Assembly (NCBI GenBank): GCA_021827145.1
Contig: JAKAXK010000002.1
Location: forward strand, 1-64,000
Reading direction: 5' to 3'
Origin: Pseudomonadota bacterium
Lineage (GTDB): Bacteria > Pseudomonadota > Gammaproteobacteria > Acidiferrobacterales > Acidiferrobacteraceae
Length of the DNA: 64,000 nucleotides
Shown here: positions 1 to 9,034 of the stretch, in pieces
Numbering within the stretch: the stretch's first letter is position 1
Layout: every line of letters starts with the position of its first letter
Notes under the pieces: generated by a model
What the model was told of the DNA's origin: nothing
What the model saw: the letters and a program-made list of their open reading frames with translations, nothing else
The model's database searches: none
Translations under genes and position numbers: made by a program

Positions 1-1
1 T

Positions 2-1105
2 CCGATGAGTGGCTGGGCCATGATGGGGGGCTATCTCGGGGCCTTGCTCGCCGCCCCTATCGTGGGCGGCTTGTTTGTCTCCAAGGCCTTGGGCATCGTC
101 GGCATGACCCTGTCCTGGCCATGGACGGCTCTCGTATTCGCGGGCGTTTCGTGGGTCCTGACGGTCCGCGACGTCGATCTGGCCGCGCGTTACAGCTTGA
201 TCGTCGAGGCCTTGTCGCTTGTGATCATTTTGTTGATCGGGATGTGGACGCTCTGGCAGGCGCCGTCGCCGCACCTCGAGCCTGGCGCGGGCGCGTTTGC
301 CGCGGGTCCGTTCTTTCGGGCGATGACCTTGAGCATCCTGGCCTATGGTGGTTTCGAGACGGCGGCGAATTTTGGGCGCGAGGCCCACGCCCCGCGGCGT
401 GACGTCCCGAGGGCGATCTTTGCGGCGGTGCTCGTAAGTCTCGTCTTTTATGTCTTCATGGCCTACGTCGAGATGGCGGGCTTCGGCGGCCGCGCGCAGG
501 AGCTTGCCCACAGCGAGACGCCGCTCAGCGTGCTGGCGCTGCGCGAGGGATTGCCGGCATTGGCCTTCGCGTCGGATCTGGCCATGGCCATTGCCGCTTT
601 CAGTGCCACGATCGCCACTTTGAACAGCCTGGGCCGCCTCCTGTACTCCATGGGTCGGCACAAGGTACTCCCCGCCTCTTTGGGTGTGGTCGGCCGACAC
701 GGTACGCCGGCGGTCGCCTTGCATGGTCTCGGCGCCTTGACCTGCGCCTTTGTCCTTGTGGCGGGTTTGCGGCATTGGTCTCCGCTCGCCATCATCGATC
801 TTTTTGGTGTCTTTACCGCTCTCGGATTTATCATGATTTATGTTCTGGCGATGGTCGCCGTTCCTGTGCTGCGCGGGCGCCGCGGTCTGCCGCCGTCGCG
901 ACCGGCGCTTGCAGCCCTCGCCATCGCCGGCCCGCTCTTGTTGTACGTCTTTGGGGAAAACTTCTGGGGGGCAAAGGGGGTGACCTTGGTGGCGGCTTAC
1001 GCTTTTCTCATCTACCTCGGTATCGGCGGCGGGCTCTACGCGGCTTGGCGCCGACGCAGCGACCTCCCGGCCACGGCCTTCCTGTTCGCGCGCGATGATG
1101 ACTGA
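2..1105 (+). CDS. APC-superfamily amino-acid permease (5' end outside window)
   Basis: C-terminal part, about 366 residues, of a polytopic inner-membrane transporter. Roughly nine to ten hydrophobic helices are visible, and the loop SILAYGGFETAANFGREA resembles the helix-6 region (GFE after a glycine-rich stretch) typical of amino acid-polyamine-organocation permeases. Full family members are about 450-500 residues, and the frame is open to the left edge, so the N-terminal helices lie outside the window; the ATG at 5 is probably internal. The substrate cannot be read from sequence. The stop overlaps the start of the ogt-like gene by 11 bases, suggesting coupled translation. Confidence 0.8.
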   Translation, partial: PMSGWAMMGGYLGALLAAPIVGGLFVSKALGIVGMTLSWPWTALVFAGVSWVLTVRDVDLAARYSLIVEALSLVIILLIGMWTLWQAPSPHLEPGAGAFAAGPFFRAMTLSILAYGGFETAANFGREAHAPRRDVPRAIFAAVLVSLVFYVFMAYVEMAGFGGRAQELAHSETPLSVLALREGLPALAFASDLAMAIAAFSATIATLNSLGRLLYSMGRHKVLPASLGVVGRHGTPAVALHGLGALTCAFVLVAGLRHWSPLAIIDLFGVFTALGFIMIYVLAMVAVPVLRGRRGLPPSRPALAALAIAGPLLLYVFGENFWGAKGVTLVAAYAFLIYLGIGGGLYAAWRRRSDLPATAFLFARDDD

Positions 1106-1655
1106 ACGACCCGCACGGGAAAGGCTATACGCCATCGGGGACGGTCCGATGCATTGGTCTTCGATCGAAACCCGCCGCCTTGGCGCGCTTTTCATGGCCT
1201 ACATTGATCTCTGCCCGTTTTTTGTGTCGCTCGGTCGTCCGCAAGAGCTACGTGATTGGGCACGGGCCGAAGGGCTTATGCCCCTGGTCTGGGATGACCA
1301 GGCTCCGCGCCCTTTGCAGGATGTGGCCCGGGCCGTCGTCGATGAGGCAAGGCCCTACCAGGGGCCGCTGGGGTTCGTGCGCCAAACGGTCTTCCAGCGG
1401 TCGGTGCTGGCCGCGACTTGCGCCATTGCGCGTGGCGAGACCCGAACGTATGGCGAGATCGCGCAGGCCATAGGGCGCCCGCGGGCGACACGCGCGGTCG
1501 GAAGCGCGCTCGCGGCCAACCCCCTGCCACTTCTGATCCCTTGTCATCGGGTCGTGGGGGCGGGCCGGCGGCTCGGGTACTACTCGGATGGTGGACCGGA
1601 CATGAAGCGACAACTGCTCACCTGGGAGGACGTGGATCTCGCGTCCTGGCGCTAA
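1095..1655 (+). CDS. ogt: Methylated-DNA--protein-cysteine S-methyltransferase (Ogt/Ada-C type)
   Basis: Suicide repair protein that moves the methyl group from O6-methylguanine or O4-methylthymine in DNA to its own cysteine. The active-site motif IPCHRV is present (Cys about residue 150 of 186), preceded by the helix-turn-helix stretch TYGEIAQAIGRPRATRAVG and the arginine finger region that the family uses to flip the base. The N-terminal 90 residues are the variable RNase H-like domain. An ATG at 1098 is an equally good start. It overlaps the permease and lies 290 bases before an AlkA-like glycosylase, so two alkylation-repair activities sit together. Confidence 0.9.
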   Translation: MMTERPARERLYAIGDGPMHWSSIETRRLGALFMAYIDLCPFFVSLGRPQELRDWARAEGLMPLVWDDQAPRPLQDVARAVVDEARPYQGPLGFVRQTVFQRSVLAATCAIARGETRTYGEIAQAIGRPRATRAVGSALAANPLPLLIPCHRVVGAGRRLGYYSDGGPDMKRQLLTWEDVDLASWR

Positions 1656-1947
1656 GAGGCGCGCTGGCGGCGAGGAATGGCGTGATGGTCGGCACGCTCC
1701 CCGGCCGGACCCAATCTCCGGGATCCACCACTTTGACGCGGTTCAGCAGTCGAACCAAAGGATGCTCATTGCCCGGCCTCTGGCCGAAGGCGTGGCGTTG
1801 CTTGCAGCCGCCCGCTCATGTCCCGGTACCCAGGCCCTATACGGCCAGTCTAGCCGTGAGTGCGCGGTTTCGGCCTGCGGTTCGTTAGGGCCGCCTCTGT
1901 CGCCACGGACGCGTTGCGGGGCCCGAAAATTCGCCTAATCTGGACAG

Positions 1948-2856
1948 ATGCCAAGCCGCGAAACCACGATCAGCACTCCCACCGCATACGATTTTGGTGC
2001 GGCCCTCGCCTTCTTGCGTGACTCGCCGTCGGCGGTCCTCGAGTCCGTGGACGGCCAGACTTATCGCCGGGCATGGCGGGTCGGCCGGGCGTTCGAGCTT
2101 GTGACTGTGGAGCGGGCGACATCGAGGCTTCGCGTGCGCGTGGAGGGGCCGCGCGTCGATGCGAAATCCCTTACCGAGGCCGTGCGCCGTGTCCGCCATA
2201 TCTTTTCACTCGACGTCGAGGCAGCCGCCTTTCAGGAGCTGGTGGCGACCGATCCGATGCTTGCGCGCTTGGTTGGGGATGATCGCCATGCACGACCGGT
2301 TTTGATCGCCGACCCGTTCGAGAGTCTTGTGTGGGCCATTATCGGCCAGCAGGTGGGCGTGGGTTTTGCGCGCCGCTTGCGCCAGGCCCTAGTCGACGTA
2401 GCCGGCCGCGAAGCGACCTTCGGCGCGTCCCGGTTCGGGATCATGCCGGAGGCACGCGCGCTGGCCTGTGTCGACGAAGAGGCCCTGCGTGCGCAACACT
2501 TCAGTGGCGCGAAGATCCGGTACTTGCGAACAGCGGCGCAGGCTATGGAGGAAGGCACGCTCGATTTCGCATCGCTTGCCGCGCTGCCTGGGGCCCAGGC
2601 GCTCGAGGCCTTGACGCGCTTTCCGGGTATAGGCCCATGGACTGCCGAAATGGTCTTGATGCGCGGCCTTGGCGTGCGCTCGGTGTGGCCCGCGGCGGAT
2701 CTTGGTCTGCGTCGCGCCCTGGCCCATGCCCAGGACGGTGGGACCCCCGTGAGCGAGACCCATGCGCGTGCCTTGGCGACTTTCTGGTCGGGATGGGAGG
2801 CTTGGGTCGCGTATTTCGCTTGGCGCTCGCTCACGCGATCGGCACAAGGCCCTTGA
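1948..2856 (+). CDS. alkA: DNA-3-methyladenine glycosylase II (AlkA-like)
   Basis: Base-excision repair glycosylase of the HhH-GPD superfamily that removes alkylated purines. The hairpin-helix-hairpin is seen as RFPGIGPWTAEMVLMRG (around residues 226-242) and the catalytic aspartate follows in WPAADLGLRRAL. The stretch ESLVWAIIGQQVGVGFARRL is the usual first helix of the glycosylase core. About 100 N-terminal residues correspond to the AlkA N-terminal domain. Length 302 agrees with the family. It is convergent with the metal transporter; the preceding 292 bases (1656-1947) show no gene I can support. Confidence 0.85.
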   Translation: MPSRETTISTPTAYDFGAALAFLRDSPSAVLESVDGQTYRRAWRVGRAFELVTVERATSRLRVRVEGPRVDAKSLTEAVRRVRHIFSLDVEAAAFQELVATDPMLARLVGDDRHARPVLIADPFESLVWAIIGQQVGVGFARRLRQALVDVAGREATFGASRFGIMPEARALACVDEEALRAQHFSGAKIRYLRTAAQAMEEGTLDFASLAALPGAQALEALTRFPGIGPWTAEMVLMRGLGVRSVWPAADLGLRRALAHAQDGGTPVSETHARALATFWSGWEAWVAYFAWRSLTRSAQGP

Positions 2857-2913
2857 GGGGGCGGTCTTCGGTCCCGCGGTGTACCGTGACGAGCGTCGCC
2901 TGACAGCAGGCTT

Positions 2914-4167
2914 CTAGGCGACCGCGATTCCATTGATTGCGGCATAGAGGCCGAAACCCGCAGTCATGACGATGACACCGAGCACGAATGCCGCGTAAGG
3001 GCCCCGGAGGCGCAAGGGCCCCGGGAGGGCGTGGCGTGCGAGCAGGTACAGGAATCCGAGCACGATCGGCAGCAGCGCCGCGTTCATGACCTCCATCGCG
3101 ACCCCAAGGCTCACGAGGTTGACGTTGGAGGCCACCAGCACACCCCCGAGCACGAGCAGGGCCGTGAAGATCCCATAGAACCACGGGGCCTCGCGCGGGT
3201 GGTGCTCGAGCGAGTGCTTGAAGCCCATGACCTCGCCTACGCCACGCGCGGCTGTGAGCGACACCACGATGGTCGCGACCGCCGCCGCACCGCTCATCCC
3301 CAAGGCGAACAGCAGTCGACCGGTGCTTTGGCCCAAGAATGGCGTCAGGGCGTCGGCGATCTCCTGGACAGTGTCGAGAGGGGCGTGCGGGTTGCTGCGT
3401 CCGATGGTGGCGGCGGTCGCGACCAGTACCGCCGCCATGATGAGCTGTGTCACGACCGCCCCTATGGCCGTGTCGATCCGCGCCATTCTGAGTTGATCGA
3501 GACGCAAGCCCTTATCCACCACCGCCGACTGCTGGTAAAACACCATCCAGGGCATGATCACGGCCCCGACATTGGCCGCGGCGAGATAGAGGTAACCTGG
3601 ATCATGAAACGGGATCTGCAGGCTTTGATGCAGGAGCGGACCCAGAGGCTGATGAGTGCGGAAGGCGACGAACAGGAAGGCGAATTCGAAGGCGCCGACC
3701 GCGAGCGCCACGCGCTCCACCCCCGTATAAGAGGCGGTCCACACCATAGCGATGAGGCCGCTTACGAGGACCGCCATGGTGACCCATCGCGGTACGCCGA
3801 ACAGCAGTCCGACCCCTGCCATACCACTCAGTTCCGTGAGGAGTGCCCCGAGACAGGACAGGGCCAGGGTCCCCACGGACAGCCACGCAAAGCCGCGACC
3901 GAAGCGTTTGGCGATCAGTTCGCCGTGCCCTTCACCCGTAACAATCCCGAGACGCACCGTCAATTCCTGGATGATATAGAGAATGGGGATCAGTACGGCC
4001 TGAAGCAGTAAGAGCTTATAGCCCCACTGGGCGCCGCTTTGGGCCGCTGTGATGACGCTGCCTGCATCGGTATCCGCCAGCATCACCACCAAGCCGGGGC
4101 CGATGACGGCAAACGCCGAGCGCCAGGGGTTAGACCATCTGTCGGAGCGCCGACGCGACCAAGACAT
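2914..4167 (-). CDS. Nramp-family divalent metal transporter with divergent metal-site motif
   Basis: Polytopic inner-membrane transporter, about 11 helices, ~417 residues. Helix 1 reads GPGLVVMLADTDAGS; canonical Nramp proteins have DPGN where this has DAGS, keeping the metal-binding Asp but changing Pro to Ala and Asn to Ser. Helix 6 reads AVIMPWMVFYQQS, keeping the metal-binding Met of MPH but with Trp for His. Mn/Fe specificity therefore cannot be assumed. The ORF opens at 4215, but the -10 box lies at 4196-4201, so a 4215 start would be upstream of the transcript; ATG 4167 is preferred although it has no strong ribosome-binding site. Confidence 0.8.
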   Translation of the reverse strand: MSWSRRRSDRWSNPWRSAFAVIGPGLVVMLADTDAGSVITAAQSGAQWGYKLLLLQAVLIPILYIIQELTVRLGIVTGEGHGELIAKRFGRGFAWLSVGTLALSCLGALLTELSGMAGVGLLFGVPRWVTMAVLVSGLIAMVWTASYTGVERVALAVGAFEFAFLFVAFRTHQPLGPLLHQSLQIPFHDPGYLYLAAANVGAVIMPWMVFYQQSAVVDKGLRLDQLRMARIDTAIGAVVTQLIMAAVLVATAATIGRSNPHAPLDTVQEIADALTPFLGQSTGRLLFALGMSGAAAVATIVVSLTAARGVGEVMGFKHSLEHHPREAPWFYGIFTALLVLGGVLVASNVNLVSLGVAMEVMNAALLPIVLGFLYLLARHALPGPLRLRGPYAAFVLGVIVMTAGFGLYAAINGIAVA

Positions 4168-4194
4168 GAGCGGTGACCGTGAGTTGACGGTAAC

Positions 4195-4213
4195 AATAAT
4201 AAGATTCATTGTC
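4195..4213. promoter_or_regulatory. Fur-box-like operator before the Nramp gene
   Basis: The 19 bases AATAATAAGATTCATTGTC match the classical Fur consensus GATAATGATAATCATTATC at 14 of 19 positions by hand alignment. The site overlaps the -10 box and spacer of the Nramp promoter, the right place for repression by a metal-loaded Fur-family regulator. It also sits between the divergent Nramp and ntrB genes. Confidence 0.5.
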
Positions 4214-4224
4214 ATTTAACGCAA
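4196..4224 (-). promoter_or_regulatory. Sigma-70-type promoter for the Nramp gene
   Basis: On the minus strand TTGCGT and TATTAT are separated by exactly 17 bases. The -10 box matches TATAAT at 5 of 6 positions; the -35 box matches at 3 of 6. Transcription would begin near 4189, which excludes the longer ORF start at 4215 and leaves ATG 4167 as the first usable start. Confidence 0.5.
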
Positions 4225-4345
4225 GAGGGATGATCGTGCACCGATATGGGGCATTTGCCCCGTTACGGGACGGGCGTGCCGCCCGAAAATGGCGTATTTT
4301 GGCGGACATGTCGCTGGCCCGAATCTTGCCAAAGGGGATATCGTG

Positions 4346-5413
4346 GTGAGTCATGCTGAGAACGTCATAGAGAATCTGACCACCGCGGTTGTCGTCGCGG
4401 ATACGGCTTTGCGTCTGCAGGCCGTGAACCCGGCGACCGAGATGTTGTTCGAGTTGAGCGCCAAGCAGATGGTTGGGCAACAACTCCAGAGGCTGTGGCC
4501 GCAAACGGCCTCGCTTGCGGGTCTGTTCGCCGATACCCTGCAGACCGCCCATTCGTTCACGCGCCGCGGCCTGCCCTTGCTGTTGCCAGGCCGCGAGGTC
4601 GTTGTGGACATGACGGTTACCGCTATCTCGCCGGGCCCCGAACAAACCGCGAGGCGTGACGCCGTCTTGCTGCTCGAGCTCACTCAGGTGGACCGGCTTC
4701 GCCGACTCGCGCAAGAGGAAGAGTTGATGGATAGGCATGTAGCGCAGCGGGCGGTGGTTCGGGGCCTTGCGCATGAGATCAAGAATCCTCTCGGGGGCTT
4801 GCGGGGCGCGGCACAGCTCCTCGAGCGCAAGCTCACGGAGGGCGAGCGGGAGTACACGCGCATCATCATTCGCGAGGCGGATCGCCTACAGAGTCTCGTG
4901 GATCGCTTGGCCGAACCCGCCCGCCCCTATCTGCAGACGCAGGTCAATATCCACCAGATCCTGGAGCATGTCCGATCCTTGTTGTTGGCGGAGGTCGGTG
5001 AGGGTATCGTCTTTCAGCGCGACTATGATCCCAGCATCCCGGAGTTCGCCGCTGACCCCGACCAGCTTGTGCAGGCCGTCTTGAATCTCGTACGTAATGC
5101 CGTGCAGTCCTCGAGTCGAACCGTTGTGTTGCGGTCGCGGATCGAGCGGCAGTTCACGATAGGTCAGCGGCGCCACAAGCTCGTGCTGCGTGCCGAGGTC
5201 GAAGACGACGGGCCGGGGGTGCCGCAGGCCCTACGCGACACCCTCTTTTACCCCATGGTGACCGGGCGCGCCGAGGGCAGTGGCCTCGGTCTCTCGATTG
5301 CCCAAGATATCGCCCGCAGACACGGTGGGCTCATCGACTATGTGAGCCGTCCGGGACGGACGGTTTTTACGTTGTTTCTTCCTCTGAGGCAGAACTATGA
5401 CGGGACAGGATAG
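4346..5413 (+). CDS. ntrB: Nitrogen regulation sensor histidine kinase NtrB (GlnL)
   Basis: Cytoplasmic kinase/phosphatase that controls NtrC in response to PII and nitrogen status. A PAS domain occupies about residues 1-110 with no membrane helices. The H-box is GLAHEIKNPLGG (His about 143), followed by N-box LNLVRNAVQSS, G1 VEDDGPGVP and G2 GSGLGLSIAQDI. The ORF opens at 4289, but GTG 4346 has AAAGGGG eight bases upstream and gives the usual N-terminus before the PAS domain; GTG 4343 is an alternative. It overlaps ntrC by 17 bases, the standard two-gene arrangement. Confidence 0.92.
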   Translation: MSHAENVIENLTTAVVVADTALRLQAVNPATEMLFELSAKQMVGQQLQRLWPQTASLAGLFADTLQTAHSFTRRGLPLLLPGREVVVDMTVTAISPGPEQTARRDAVLLLELTQVDRLRRLAQEEELMDRHVAQRAVVRGLAHEIKNPLGGLRGAAQLLERKLTEGEREYTRIIIREADRLQSLVDRLAEPARPYLQTQVNIHQILEHVRSLLLAEVGEGIVFQRDYDPSIPEFAADPDQLVQAVLNLVRNAVQSSSRTVVLRSRIERQFTIGQRRHKLVLRAEVEDDGPGVPQALRDTLFYPMVTGRAEGSGLGLSIAQDIARRHGGLIDYVSRPGRTVFTLFLPLRQNYDGTG

Positions 5414-6788
5414 CGTATGGATCATAGACGACGATGAATCGATCCGGTGGGTGCTGGAAAAGGCCTTCCAACAGGCCGGGATGACCACGCGCTGCTTCAC
5501 GGGCGCGAGTACGGCTCTGGACGAGTTGCGAAAGGAGACGCCGGACGTTGTCATTACGGATATCCGCATGAGCGGGCTTTCGGGGCTCAAATTGCTCGAA
5601 TCCATAAGCCATACCCAGCCGTCACTGCCTGTGATCGTCATGACGGCGCATTCCGATCTCGACAGTGCGGTGGCGGCCTATCAGGGCGGCGCCTTCGAGT
5701 ATCTCCCGAAGCCCTTTGATGTCGACCATGCGGTGGGCTTGGCACGTTACGCCATAGAGCATAGGCGTCAAGGGCAGGTGGCCCATGTCGAGCGTCCCGA
5801 GGAGCCCCCCGAGATTCTGGGTGCGGCACCCGCCATGCAGGAGGTCTTTCGTGCCATCGGCCGCTTATCGGGCTCGCATATTACAGTCCTGATCAACGGC
5901 GAGTCGGGCACGGGCAAGGAGCTGGTCGCACGCGCACTGCACAACCATAGCCCCAGGGCGCGCAACGCGTTTATCGCCCTCAATATTGCCGCCATACCCG
6001 CGGGCCTCCTCGAATCGGAGTTGTTCGGTCACGAACGCGGTGCCTTTACCGGGGCCTTGACGCAGCGGCGTGGCCGTTTCGAGCAGGCCGATGGCGGAAC
6101 CTTATTTCTCGACGAAATCGGCGACATGCCCTCCGATCTGCAGACGCGTCTCCTGCGGGTCCTCTCGGATGGTCAATTTTATCGGGTCGGCGGTTGTGAA
6201 AAGATTCGCACCAACGTCCGCGTGATCGCGGCGACCCATCAGAATCTCGAACGGCGGGTTGCGGACGGCCTTTTCCGTGAAGACCTATTTCATAGGCTGA
6301 ACGTGATTCGTGTCCATGTACCACCGTTGCGCGAGCGGCGCCAGGACATACCGGTGCTGGCCCGTCACTTTCTGGCCGTCGCGGCAACCGAGCTCAATGT
6401 CGAGGCAAAGGTGCTTGCTCCGGAGGCTGAGCAGTATCTCTGCAAGTTGCCGTGGCCAGGGAATGTGCGTCAGCTCGAGAACACTTGCCGGTGGCTCACG
6501 GTCATGGCGCCTGGTCGCACGATTCGCGTCGCGGACCTGGCCCCCGAGCTGAAGGAGGTCGACCCGACGCAAGCGGGTGTCGACTGGCGCGCGGGTCTGC
6601 GCATGATCGTCGAGCAGAGACTCGCCTTGGGCGAAAAGGGGGTCTATACGGATCTGAGCACCCAGTTCGAACAGACACTGATCGAGGCGGCATTGCGCCA
6701 CACCGGGGGTCGCAAGCAGGACGCTGCTCGGCGCCTGGGTCTCGGTCGAAATACCTTGACGCGCAAGCTCAAGGAGCTGGACCCCTGA
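5397..6788 (+). CDS. ntrC: Sigma-54-dependent response regulator NtrC (GlnG)
   Basis: Enhancer-binding activator of nitrogen-limitation genes. Receiver domain at residues 1-120 with phospho-acceptor Asp about 55 in [13 protein letters not shown]+ domain with Walker A GESGTGKE, the sigma-54 contact loop GAFTGA (about residue 217), and Walker [15 protein letters not shown]-terminal Fis-type helix-turn-helix ending [17 protein letters not shown]. Length 463 is typical. It is translated from within ntrB. Its last 20 bases overlap the convergent lipoprotein gene. Confidence 0.95.
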   Translation: MTGQDSVWIIDDDESIRWVLEKAFQQAGMTTRCFTGASTALDELRKETPDVVITDIRMSGLSGLKLLESISHTQPSLPVIVMTAHSDLDSAVAAYQGGAFEYLPKPFDVDHAVGLARYAIEHRRQGQVAHVERPEEPPEILGAAPAMQEVFRAIGRLSGSHITVLINGESGTGKELVARALHNHSPRARNAFIALNIAAIPAGLLESELFGHERGAFTGALTQRRGRFEQADGGTLFLDEIGDMPSDLQTRLLRVLSDGQFYRVGGCEKIRTNVRVIAATHQNLERRVADGLFREDLFHRLNVIRVHVPPLRERRQDIPVLARHFLAVAATELNVEAKVLAPEAEQYLCKLPWPGNVRQLENTCRWLTVMAPGRTIRVADLAPELKEVDPTQAGVDWRAGLRMIVEQRLALGEKGVYTDLSTQFEQTLIEAALRHTGGRKQDAARRLGLGRNTLTRKLKELDP

Positions 6789-7377
6789 CCCCTCCTTGGT
6801 GCGCGGCGAGGCGCGCAAAGGCAGCGCTTGCCTGTCGCGCCAGTCGGCTCAGACCCGTCACCGCGCCCTGTACGTCGGGGGCGCAAGGCTGGCGCAGCTT
6901 GAGGGTCTTGCGTGCGATGACTTGGCCCGTCGCGACATCATAGAGGCGGGCGCTCGCCGTCAGTCGCACGAAGGCGCGGTGTGGCGCTGTGAAGTCTTGA
7001 TCGAAGCGCGATAGAAAGATGACCAAGCGATCGATGTGGCTCGGGGGCTTCGCGCTCAACGGCGGCACCATACCCAGCCGCCAGCGGATGCGCGCCTTCA
7101 ATAAGCTGGCGGGCGGCGCGATCCAGCGGTTCTGCGCATAGATGTGGATGGCCGTGGGGTCTTGGTAGAGCCGCCGATAGGGGATGGTGGTACCGGAAAG
7201 CCAGGGCAGGCTCTTGGCGCGCACGATGACCGGCGAGGCACTGGTGAGTACGGCGTGGGCGCGCAGTGGCCCGAAGTCGTGGTCGGTCAGTATGTCCGGG
7301 GTGCGTGACGGAAACAGGCTGCAGCCGGCAAGGCCTACCACAAGCATGAGGATGACTGCACTCGCGTTTTTTTTCAT
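6769..7377 (-). CDS. ABC-type transport auxiliary lipoprotein (PqiC/YmbA-like)
   Basis: About 202 residues beginning with a lipoprotein signal (hydrophobic stretch ending LVVGLAGCSLF, lipid-bearing Cys about 19). The rest matches the style of the DUF330-type partner lipoproteins found beside MCE transporters: a beta-rich domain with LPWLSGTTIPYRRLYQDPTAI. In such systems it sits at the inner face of the outer membrane and helps pass lipids. It is the last gene of the four-gene minus-strand MCE operon and overlaps the MlaD-like gene by four bases. Assignment rests on the signal peptide and context. Confidence 0.7.
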   Translation of the reverse strand: MKKNASAVILMLVVGLAGCSLFPSRTPDILTDHDFGPLRAHAVLTSASPVIVRAKSLPWLSGTTIPYRRLYQDPTAIHIYAQNRWIAPPASLLKARIRWRLGMVPPLSAKPPSHIDRLVIFLSRFDQDFTAPHRAFVRLTASARLYDVATGQVIARKTLKLRQPCAPDVQGAVTGLSRLARQASAAFARLAAHQGGVRGPAP

Positions 7378-8264
7378 GGGCCCTCTTTGTAACCCTTTTC
7401 TCCCGGCCCCGGCGTGCGTGGTCGGGCGCCGAGCAGGAGTTCACGGGGATGGTGGCGAAGCGAGCGGCTGAGGCGCTGGACATCGGCGGCGGCGCTTGCC
7501 AAGTGGTCGAGAGCACGGTTCACCTTCGGGAGCGTGCGTGTCAGGACGACATCGCTCGCCCCCTGCGCGGTCTGGCTCAACGTATCGAGGCGCTGGCTTA
7601 AGAGGCGCACCTGTTTGGCGAGTCCGGCCATTTGCGTCAGTGTCCGGCGGGCCTCGTCTTCCATGGCGGGCAGGCGTCCGGCGGCGCGATTGAGCCGCGT
7701 GGTGAGCGTACTCCATTGGCGACTCGCCTGCGCGGCATGGGCCAGGACCGCGGCCAGATGACGCTGGTTGGCGGGGCCCAGGGTTTGCTCGAGGTCGCGG
7801 CTTAGGATGCCAAGCTGGCGTGCCGCATCGGTGCCAGCGTGTTTTAAACGGGAGAATAGCGATGGATGCATCGGGATGCGCGCGGGATGCGCGGCCGATG
7901 TCGGCAGCGGGCGCATGTCCGCATTGGTGTTCAGTTCGAGCGCGGACATCCCGGTCACGCCTTGCAGTTTCAGCTGCGCGTATGTGCCGCGCGTCATCGG
8001 TATATCCTGATCGACCGCGATGGTTATCAGGATCTTGCGGGGATTATGCGTGTCCACGACGATGTGTTTGACGATGCCCGCGGTGATCCCCCTATAAAAC
8101 ACCGTGGATTGGGCTCGCAAGCCAAAGACGTTGCCGTGGGTGACCACGATGTAGGGAAGCCTGTGCTTATGGCTGCCGCCGAGCCAGACTACGGCCATGA
8201 GGATGGCTGCAGTGAAGACCACGACAAATAGACCGGTGCGTAGCGCGTAGGATCGGTTGTTCAT
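7374..8264 (-). CDS. MlaD-family MCE domain lipid-binding protein
   Basis: Periplasmic lipid-binding subunit anchored by one N-terminal helix (FVVVFTAAILMAVVWLGG). The MCE domain follows, about residues 38-130, with the characteristic VTHGNVFGLRAQSTVFYRGITAG segment and LQGVTGMSALELN. The C-terminal 150 residues are predicted long helices (QASRQWSTLTTRLNRAAGRL), longer than in E. coli MlaD, resembling MCE proteins that form a helical tunnel. It lies between the ATPase and the lipoprotein with four-base overlaps both sides, so the four products very likely form one complex. Confidence 0.85.
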   Translation of the reverse strand: MNNRSYALRTGLFVVVFTAAILMAVVWLGGSHKHRLPYIVVTHGNVFGLRAQSTVFYRGITAGIVKHIVVDTHNPRKILITIAVDQDIPMTRGTYAQLKLQGVTGMSALELNTNADMRPLPTSAAHPARIPMHPSLFSRLKHAGTDAARQLGILSRDLEQTLGPANQRHLAAVLAHAAQASRQWSTLTTRLNRAAGRLPAMEDEARRTLTQMAGLAKQVRLLSQRLDTLSQTAQGASDVVLTRTLPKVNRALDHLASAAADVQRLSRSLRHHPRELLLGARPRTPGPGEKGYKEGP

Positions 8265-9034
8265 GAGGTCACGCTCCCGAATACGCGTTGTCCCCGTTCA
8301 CCCGAGAACATGGTTGCCACGAAGGGGTGGGGGTTTTCGGCGATCTCCGCCGGTGTCCCACGCGCGACGATGCGGTGGTCGGCCAGGATAGCGAGCGCCG
8401 TGCAGAGATCGTGCATGAGGTCGAGATCGTGAGTGATTACCACCGCCGTGAACCCGAGTTCGCGATGCAGGCCCTGAAGGTGGTGCACGAAGGACTGGGC
8501 CGTGACCGGATCGAGACCGGAGGTTGGCTCGTCGAGAAACAAGAGTTCTGGCTCCAGCGCGAGGGCCCGGGCGAGGGCGACGCGCTTGACCATTCCCCCC
8601 GAGAGCTCCGCGGGTAGGCGCAGGGCCACCTCGGGAGCGAGTCCCACTTGTGTAAGCTTCATGTAGACGAGATCGCGGATCAGTGTGGGGTCGATGACGC
8701 GCGATTCCTGCAGCGGGAAGGCCACGTTCTCGAACACGGTGAGGGCGCTGAAGAGTGCGCCGCCTTGAAACAGCACGCCGCAGCGGTTGCGCAGCGCAGC
8801 GAGCGCACCGGGCCGAATCCGATCCAGGCGCTCGCCAAACAGACTGACGTGCCCCGCGCTCGGTTGATCGAGGCCGATCATCTCCCGCACAAGGGTTGTC
8901 TTGCCACTGCCTGACCCGCCAACCAGGCCCAGGATTTCTCCGCGCGCGATCCGCAGATCGATGTCCTCGTGGACGATGTGTTGCCCAAATCGGGTCGCGA
9001 CATGCGCCATGTCGATGATGGTATCGGGAGTCAC
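8261..9034 (-). CDS. ATP-binding subunit of MCE/Mla lipid transporter (MlaF-like)
   Basis: ABC ATPase of 257 residues: Walker A GGSGSGKTTL, signature LSGGMVKR (the LSGGM form is usual for MlaF rather than LSGGQ), Walker B LEPELLFLDEPTSGLDP, and the H-loop ITHDL. The ORF track runs on to 9700, but that extension is an open shadow of the permease gene. The real start is GTG 9034, whose GTGA overlaps the permease stop. It powers lipid movement by the adjacent MlaE-like permease. Confidence 0.9.
   Translation of the reverse strand: MTPDTIIDMAHVATRFGQHIVHEDIDLRIARGEILGLVGGSGSGKTTLVREMIGLDQPSAGHVSLFGERLDRIRPGALAALRNRCGVLFQGGALFSALTVFENVAFPLQESRVIDPTLIRDLVYMKLTQVGLAPEVALRLPAELSGGMVKRVALARALALEPELLFLDEPTSGLDPVTAQSFVHHLQGLHRELGFTAVVITHDLDLMHDLCTALAILADHRIVARGTPAEIAENPHPFVATMFSGERGQRVFGSVTS

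Noticed and set aside
1418-1888. 156-aa ORF reaching into the 1656-1947 gap
   Set aside because: Starts inside ogt in another frame, no ribosome site, no domain; the gap appears non-coding.
3031-4011. 326-aa plus-strand ORF opposite the Nramp gene
   Set aside because: Composition dominated by His, Arg, Gln and Asp with no domain; mirror frame of a membrane protein.
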